From the NCBI GenBank assembly GCA_902783905.1, contig CACZSP010000131.1, forward strand, positions 1 to 5,850: a stretch of 5,850 nt of DNA, given 5' to 3'. The translations under genes were made by a program, and so were the position numbers. The notes beneath the pieces were generated by a model that saw only the letters and a list, made by a program, of their open reading frames with translations, was not told the origin of the DNA and searched no databases. Positions within the stretch are counted from its first letter, which is position 1. Every line of letters begins with the position of its first letter. The DNA comes from an uncultured Ruminococcus sp. (lineage in GTDB: Bacteria; Bacillota; Clostridia; Oscillospirales; CAG-272). Positions 1 to 4,060 of the stretch are shown here, one piece after another.

Positions 1-590
1 CGCACTTCGTTCACCGTGATCCCGAGAGGCGCCAGACGGTCGGCAAAGAGCCGGGTTATCATCGCGACGCCGGCTTTCGATATGCAGTATTCGCCGCGGT
101 TGACCGACGAAACCTCTGCAGAACAGGATCCTATATTAACTATCCTCCCGCGGATACCTTCGCGCGGAGTATTGTTTTTCATAACGTTTGCCGCCGCCTG
201 GGTCAGAAAAAAGGTGCCCTTCGTATTGATTCCCATTACGCGGTCGAAGCTTTCCTCGGACGTTTCGAGCAGATCGGCGCGGACCGACGGGGCGACTCCG
301 GCGTCGTTTACGAGTACGTCGATACCGCCGAAGGCGACGGCTTCTGATATCAGACGCTCGCGGTCCTCTGCCGAAGCGATACTGCCTCTGACGTATTTCC
401 AGCGGATCCCGAGATCAGAAAAGCTTCCGAGAACGTCTTTGTATTTTTCCTCTCCGCCGGAGGAAAAAAGGACGAGATCCGCTCCTCCGCGTCCAAGCTT
501 TTCGCTGATCGCGCGTCCGATGCCGCGGCATCCGCCGGTTATTATTGCCGTCATTCCGGAAAACGGCTTTTCGCGTGCGGAATCAGTCAT
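1..590 (-). CDS. Short-chain dehydrogenase/reductase (SDR), 3-ketoacyl-ACP-reductase-like, 3' end cut by window
   Basis: Cytoplasmic NAD(P)-dependent oxidoreductase of the classical SDR family; 196 codons plus two bases are present of a usual ~250. Seen: the cofactor-binding TGGCRGIG at residues 18-25; VNDAG at 94-98 (normally NNAG); the helix-4 Asn in GINTKG (N122); catalytic S155, then Y168 and K172 in YCISK, with the canonical 13-residue Ser-Tyr spacing. The stretch NRGEYCISKAG followed by LFADRL resembles, from memory, the SDR group often annotated as 3-ketoacyl-ACP reductase (PRK12745-like). That label does not prove a fatty-acid role, and the substrate is unknown. The missing part holds the C-terminal substrate loop. 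Start: ATG at 590 overlaps the upstream oxidoreductase by 8 bases and is preceded by AGGGAG (601-606, 10-base spacing), so the two genes are very likely translationally coupled. A Met at residue 13 also lies before the Rossmann motif but has no ribosome site. Asp for the second Asn of NNAG is an oddity. KduD-type KDG 5-dehydrogenase is an alternative, but the motifs fit it less well. Confidence 0.9.
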   Translation of the reverse strand, partial: MTDSAREKPFSGMTAIITGGCRGIGRAISEKLGRGGADLVLFSSGGEEKYKDVLGSFSDLGIRWKYVRGSIASAEDRERLISEAVAFGGIDVLVNDAGVAPSVRADLLETSEESFDRVMGINTKGTFFLTQAAANVMKNNTPREGIRGRIVNIGSCSAEVSSVNRGEYCISKAGVAMITRLFADRLAPLGITVNEV

Positions 591-1905
591 TTTTCATATA
601 CTCCCTGTAAAATTCAAGATAGGTTCCTGGATCGCGTATTACGCATCCCGTGGGTTTGTGGGCGCGGATAAGATCCCCGCATTTTCCGCAGGCAAGGCAG
701 ACGCGGGAAGGGTCGGGCGAGCCGTTTTTCAGGATCTCACCGGCAAAACCGGGATCGGCAAGCGACATCCTTCCGAAAAGCATCCCGTCGCAGTATCCTT
801 CCTTTACCGCTCCCGCGGCGTACTGTCCGGAAAATCCCCGGAGGAAGCTCGGAGCCGAGGCGTATACCGTCATTCCGGGGAAAGCTTTTTTCATCCTCGC
901 GGTGCCGTCCGCCATCCTTGCGACACCCGAAAGAGGATCCTCGTCTGGCAGGTATTTTCCGTGATTGTACGGACGCGTCACGTGAGTCGTTACGTATGGG
1001 TTGCCCATCGTGACGCAGACCGAATCGATGCCGATCGAATTCAATTTACCGAGAAGCGCCTCGGGTTCTGTATAGTCGGGAGAGTCTCCGCCGCGCGGGC
1101 CGGATCCGAAACCGTAGGGGAAGGGGAAACCGTCGTAAATCCCGACGCGGGAGGTCACCGAAAAACCGCCGTCCGCGTATTCAAGCGCTCTTTTTGCGCA
1201 GTTGACGAGAAAACGGGAGCGGTTTTCAAAGGATCCGCCGTATCTGCCCGGGCGTGAAAAGGCCGACAGCAGCTCGGCGGCAAGATAGCCGTGGCAGGCT
1301 TTTACGTCTATCGCGTCGAAGCCGGCGTCGCGCGCCAGGCGAGCGGCGTCGCCTTCGGTTTTTTCCTGTTCTTCAAGATATGCGTCGCTTACGGTATCGC
1401 CGTCCTCCGCCCGCCTCGTTTTTTCAAGATACGGGTTTCTGTACGCGATGAGCGGGGCCGGAACGTTCCCGGGATTCGAATATCTTCCCGAATGGTTCGC
1501 CTGCATTACGATGAACGGGTTGAAACCGTTTGCCCTGACGCATTCTTCGCGGATTTCGTCGGTGAGTCTGCGGAAGGCGGAAAGGTTGTTTTCGTTGATC
1601 AGCAGAGCCGACGCCGACGAGCGCGATTCGGGGCACACGGCAACCGCTTCGAACCAAATAAGCGCGGCGCCGCCGCGGGCAAGGGACAGATATCTGCGCC
1701 TCGTCAGATCCGACGGGCTTCCGTCGGCTTTCGAATCGGCGCCCTCCATCGGCGCGGTCCCGAGACGGTTAGGAAGGATCTTCCCGCAAAAGCGAACCCG
1801 GGTCGAAAGGACGGAAACGTCGTCCGACAGAGGGATTTTCACTCCTGCTTCCGCGCAGGCGGCAAGAAGTTCCTCTTTCGTGCGGTAGGTGAATTTTCTG
1901 TGCAT
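583..1905 (-). CDS. NADH:flavin oxidoreductase, Old Yellow Enzyme / 2,4-dienoyl-CoA reductase family, with C-terminal Fe-S cysteine motif
   Basis: A 440-aa predicted FMN-dependent TIM-barrel ene-reductase-type enzyme of the cytoplasm. Seen, in order: N-terminal barrel strand ILPNRLGTAPMEG (43-55); HSGRYS (138-143), matching the HTGRYS-type motif of 2,4-dienoyl-CoA reductases; GFDAIDVKACHGYL (195-208) with the candidate proton donor Y207; RYGGSFENRSRF (221-232); late phosphate-binding segment LFGRMSLADPGF (376-387); and cysteines 403, 406, 409 and 421 (C-x2-C-x2-C-x11-C), a likely 4Fe-4S site. The C-terminal FAD/NAD(P)H-binding half of full dienoyl-CoA reductases is absent, so electrons must come from elsewhere or directly from NAD(P)H. 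The PFPYGFG insertion (261-267) and GCVIRD tail (420-425) recall a group of Bacteroidota/Bacillota oxidoreductases of undetermined substrate. Start: an in-frame ATG exists at 1989, but the one at 1905 has GAGGA five bases upstream and lies downstream of the predicted promoter. The gene is first in an operon with the SDR and diverges from the aldolase-kinase. The exact substrate is not inferable. Confidence 0.9.
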   Translation of the reverse strand: MHRKFTYRTKEELLAACAEAGVKIPLSDDVSVLSTRVRFCGKILPNRLGTAPMEGADSKADGSPSDLTRRRYLSLARGGAALIWFEAVAVCPESRSSASALLINENNLSAFRRLTDEIREECVRANGFNPFIVMQANHSGRYSNPGNVPAPLIAYRNPYLEKTRRAEDGDTVSDAYLEEQEKTEGDAARLARDAGFDAIDVKACHGYLAAELLSAFSRPGRYGGSFENRSRFLVNCAKRALEYADGGFSVTSRVGIYDGFPFPYGFGSGPRGGDSPDYTEPEALLGKLNSIGIDSVCVTMGNPYVTTHVTRPYNHGKYLPDEDPLSGVARMADGTARMKKAFPGMTVYASAPSFLRGFSGQYAAGAVKEGYCDGMLFGRMSLADPGFAGEILKNGSPDPSRVCLACGKCGDLIRAHKPTGCVIRDPGTYLEFYREYMKND

Positions 1906-1910
1906 ATTAT

Positions 1911-1915
1911 TCCTC
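1911..1915 (-). promoter_or_regulatory. Ribosome binding site that sets the oxidoreductase start
   Basis: On the minus strand GAGGA sits five bases before the ATG at 1905. The longer in-frame start at 1989 lies upstream of the predicted -10 element (1937-1942), so its codon would not be in the transcript. This fixes 1905 as the likely start. Confidence 0.8.
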
Positions 1916-1936
1916 GGATATTTACTCTTTACTAAC

Positions 1937-1967
1937 ATTATACCACAAAATCGCTCCGACGGGTGAA
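1937..1967 (-). promoter_or_regulatory. Promoter of the oxidoreductase-SDR operon
   Basis: The minus strand reads TATAAT at 1942-1937, directly preceded by TGG, which forms an extended -10 (TGn). The -35 is weak: the best candidate is TTCACC at 1967-1962, with a long 19-base spacer. Transcription would begin near 1930, giving a leader of roughly 25 bases that contains the GAGGA site. The weak -35 with extended -10 may mean an activator is needed, but this is inference. Confidence 0.6.
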
Positions 1968-1982
1968 AAACCGCAAAAATGT

Positions 1983-2012
1983 ATGGCAAAAACCCGGATT
2001 TTAATGTATAAT
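1983..2012 (+). promoter_or_regulatory. Promoter of the aldolase-kinase operon
   Basis: A perfect TATAAT lies at 2007-2012, with ATGGCA (four of six matches to TTGACA) at 1983-1988 and an 18-base spacer. Transcription would begin near 2019, leaving a leader of about 29 bases with GGAG at 2037-2040, seven bases before the ATG at 2048. The -10 forms the left half of the 12-base palindrome at 2007-2018. Confidence 0.6.
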
Positions 2013-2018
2013 ATTATA
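2007..2018. repeat. 12-bp perfect AT palindrome over the -10 and start region, possible operator
   Basis: TATAATATTATA is identical to its reverse complement and covers the -10 of the plus-strand promoter plus the next six bases. A repressor bound here would block the aldolase-kinase operon. An all-AT palindrome that includes a -10 box can also arise by chance, so the operator role is speculative. Confidence 0.3.
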
Positions 2019-2047
2019 TATAACCATCGGATCAACGGAGCGGCGGA

Positions 2048-3742
2048 ATGAAGTATTCAAGAGAATCAATCGGAGAAAAACTGAAAAAGGAAAGACTGAT
2101 ACCGGTTCTTACGGTTAACAATCCGGAAAATGCCGTGCCCGTCTGTCTTGCGCTGGCCGGTGCCGGACTTGGATCCGCCGAGATAACCATGCGCACCTCC
2201 TGTGCCGTCGAGGCAATCGGACGCGTAAGACGCGCCGTTTCGGACGGGGAGCTGCCGGAGGATTTTCTGATCATCGCCGGAACCGTTCTTTCGGCCGGCG
2301 ACGCCGAAAAAGCGACTTCGGCGGGCGCCGAAGGAATCGTCAGTCCGGGGTTCGACGCCTCGCTTGTCAGATGGTGCCGCGAAAACGACGTACCATACTT
2401 TCCCGGCGTTTCCACCGCGACCGAACTGACCGCCGCTGTAAAGGAAGGGATCACTCTCGTTAAATTTTTCCCGGCGTCCGCCGCCGGAGGAACCGCGGCT
2501 CTGCGGGCGCTTTCGGCTCCTTTCCCGGGCGTCTCGTTTATGCCGACGGGAGGGATAAACGAAAAAAATCTTCGCGATTATCTTGCGCTGCCGAGCGTGA
2601 TCTGCTGCGGCGGAAGCTTTATGTGCGGGAAGGGAATACCCGATCCCGCCGAGGTTCGGCGTCGTGTCGACGAAGCTTTCGGAACCGGGCGTTCCGGCGA
2701 GCCGGCGTTCGCCGGCAAAGACGGTCCGGTTTGCGGCTTCGGAGAAATAATGATGCGGCTTTCTCCTCCCGACGGATTCGTGAAGCTGCGGGACGCGAAG
2801 ACCTTCGACGTCTGCTGCGGCGGAAGCGAGGCGAACACACTTGCTCTTCTTTCCGCTTTCGGCGAGAAAACCGAGTTTGTTTCCGCGGTTCCGGAAGGCG
2901 CGGCGGGTGACTGCGCGATATCCGCTCTTTTGCGGGCGGGCGTCGGGACCGGCGCGGTTATAAGAAAAAAAGGCAGACTCGGAATTTACTATCTTGAAAA
3001 AGGGATCGATCTTCTTCCGTCGTCGGTCACCTACGACAGGGCGGGTTCTCTGTTCGCGCTGACCGGCGTTTCCGAATGGCTTTCGGCAATGCCCGAAAAA
3101 TGCGGCTGGTTCCATTTTTCCGGCATTACCCCGGCGCTGTCGGACGACGCGTGCGAAGCGCTCGGCGCCGCCGTGCGTTCGGCCAAAAAAACCGGCATAC
3201 CCGTGTCCTGCGATATAAACTACCGCTCGGCACTCTGGACGAAGGAGAAAGCGGCGGCGGTCCTTGCCCCGCTGATCGAAGGAATCGATCTCTGCATTAT
3301 CAACGAGGAAGCGGCGGAAATGTTCGGAGTCCGCGGAGAAGGGGGCGACCGGGTACAGGCTGCCGCCGACGCCTGCCGTGTCTTCGCCGGAAAATTCTCG
3401 ATCGGAAGGACCGCCGCGACGGTCAGAAGGACCTATACCCAGGAGACCAACGGTCTTTGCGCCGTCTGTTACGATTCCGCGTCCGGCGAGACGGCCGCGA
3501 CCCCAGAAAGACGTTTTTCCGTGACCGACAGGGTCGGTTCGGGCGACTGCTTTGGAGGCGGGATGATCTACGCGACACGCCGCGGATACGGCCTGCGGAA
3601 GGCCCTTGATTTCGCGCTTGCATGCTGCGTTGTCAAGCACTACTGCAGGGGCGACATGCCCGCGTTTTCCCTTGAAGACGCCCGCGCGATTGCCGAAAGA
3701 AGCTACGGCGACGGCGATACCGGCGCCCTTATCAGAAGGTGA
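2048..3742 (+). CDS. eda-kdgK: Fused KDPG aldolase - KDG kinase (bifunctional)
   Basis: A 564-aa cytoplasmic enzyme joining two consecutive steps of KDG breakdown. Residues ~1-211 are a class I KDPG/KHG aldolase: AEITMRT (44-50) with catalytic E45 and R49, GTVL (78-81), Schiff-base K139 in VKFFPA, and phosphate-binding PTGGI (166-170), all collinear with E. coli Eda. Residues ~212-226 are a short Gly/Pro-rich linker. Residues ~227-564 are a PfkB/ribokinase-fold sugar kinase: GGSEAN (258-263) is the N-terminal PfkB signature, and DRVGSGD (494-500) is the C-terminal signature with catalytic base D500. The internal blocks YDRAGS, FHFSGITPALS, SCDINYR and NEEAAEMFG match the KDG-kinase subgroup as I recall it. 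The kinase would make KDPG from KDG and ATP; the aldolase would split it to pyruvate and glyceraldehyde-3-phosphate. The frame is continuous with no internal stop, and I see no strong separate start for the kinase. Ser498 replaces the usual Ala/Gly of the anion-hole motif. Another 2-keto-3-deoxy acid substrate, such as a galactonate-derived one, cannot be excluded. Confidence 0.93.
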   Translation: MKYSRESIGEKLKKERLIPVLTVNNPENAVPVCLALAGAGLGSAEITMRTSCAVEAIGRVRRAVSDGELPEDFLIIAGTVLSAGDAEKATSAGAEGIVSPGFDASLVRWCRENDVPYFPGVSTATELTAAVKEGITLVKFFPASAAGGTAALRALSAPFPGVSFMPTGGINEKNLRDYLALPSVICCGGSFMCGKGIPDPAEVRRRVDEAFGTGRSGEPAFAGKDGPVCGFGEIMMRLSPPDGFVKLRDAKTFDVCCGGSEANTLALLSAFGEKTEFVSAVPEGAAGDCAISALLRAGVGTGAVIRKKGRLGIYYLEKGIDLLPSSVTYDRAGSLFALTGVSEWLSAMPEKCGWFHFSGITPALSDDACEALGAAVRSAKKTGIPVSCDINYRSALWTKEKAAAVLAPLIEGIDLCIINEEAAEMFGVRGEGGDRVQAAADACRVFAGKFSIGRTAATVRRTYTQETNGLCAVCYDSASGETAATPERRFSVTDRVGSGDCFGGGMIYATRRGYGLRKALDFALACCVVKHYCRGDMPAFSLEDARAIAERSYGDGDTGALIRR

Positions 3743-3746
3743 CGTT

Positions 3747-3980
3747 ATGAAAGTCAGGGATATCGATTTTTCGGCGTATCCGGGGTGCGCCCTGTTCGTT
3801 CTTATGCCGCAGAATTTTTCAAGCGGTCTCGGCGCCAATTTCCCTGCGGGATCGGGCGACGCCGTCGTGCGTCTTTTCGGCGGGATCGATCTTGCCGATC
3901 CTGAGCCGCTTTACGATCCGGAAAAGAAAAGAGTGACCATCCGGCTTTCGGAAAACGTCGACGTTTACAAAAGGAAATAA
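3747..3980 (+). CDS. Small protein of unknown function (77 aa), coupled to the aldolase-kinase
   Basis: I do not recognise a family. The frame begins four bases after the aldolase-kinase stop. Its ribosome site AAGG (3736-3739, seven-base spacing) lies in the last codons of that gene, and its core ends immediately before the TGA, so coupled translation is likely. Codon choice (GGC, GCC, CCG, GTC, CTT) matches the neighbours, which supports a real gene. The protein has no signal peptide or membrane segment. It opens with KVRDIDFSAYPG, has a hydrophobic stretch CALFVLMP (14-21), then a Gly/Ala-rich middle (27-37), and ends in charged, strand-like sequence (KKRVTIRLSENVDVYKRK). It contains one cysteine (C14) and no evident catalytic motif. 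A frame open upstream to 3606 overlaps the kinase, but its earlier start has no support. It may be an accessory or regulatory subunit of the sugar-acid pathway; that rests only on position. Confidence 0.65.
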   Translation: MKVRDIDFSAYPGCALFVLMPQNFSSGLGANFPAGSGDAVVRLFGGIDLADPEPLYDPEKKRVTIRLSENVDVYKRK

Positions 3981-3987
3981 TTAATTA

Positions 3988-4016
3988 TTGTTTTTTTGCC
4001 CGGGATATGATATACT
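3988..4016 (+). promoter_or_regulatory. Promoter of the Ig-like/transglutaminase gene
   Basis: TTGTTT at 3988-3993, a 17-base spacer, and TATACT at 4011-4016 preceded by TGa (4008-4010) make an extended -10 sigma-A-type promoter. Transcription would start near 4023, giving a leader of about 38 bases. It indicates that the membrane-protein gene is expressed independently of the aldolase-kinase operon. Confidence 0.6.
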
Positions 4017-4060
4017 TATTATTACGGCAAATTTTACAACGATTTAACGGCAGTTCATAA

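Noticed and set aside
16..1257. 413-codon plus-strand open frame opposite the SDR and oxidoreductase
   Set aside because: The protein is rich in Arg/Ser/Pro with no family motifs, and it spans the junction of two well-supported genes on the other strand. It is an antisense shadow of GC-rich codon use.
1906..1989. 28-residue N-terminal extension of the oxidoreductase from an ATG at 1989
   Set aside because: The extension would cover the predicted promoter, has no ribosome site, and is unlike the family. The ATG at 1905 has GAGGA at ideal spacing.
1952..2042. 7-base inverted repeat CGCTCCG (1952-1958) / CGGAGCG (2036-2042)
   Set aside because: The arms are short, GC-rich and 77 bases apart. 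The right arm includes the ribosome site, which explains its GGAG. A chance match is likely.
2066..3838. 590-codon minus-strand open frame opposite the aldolase-kinase, longer than the real gene
   Set aside because: Despite its length it is Arg/Gly/Ala-rich with no recognisable domain, while the plus strand has complete active-site motifs of two families. Stops are rare in this antisense phase in GC-rich genes.
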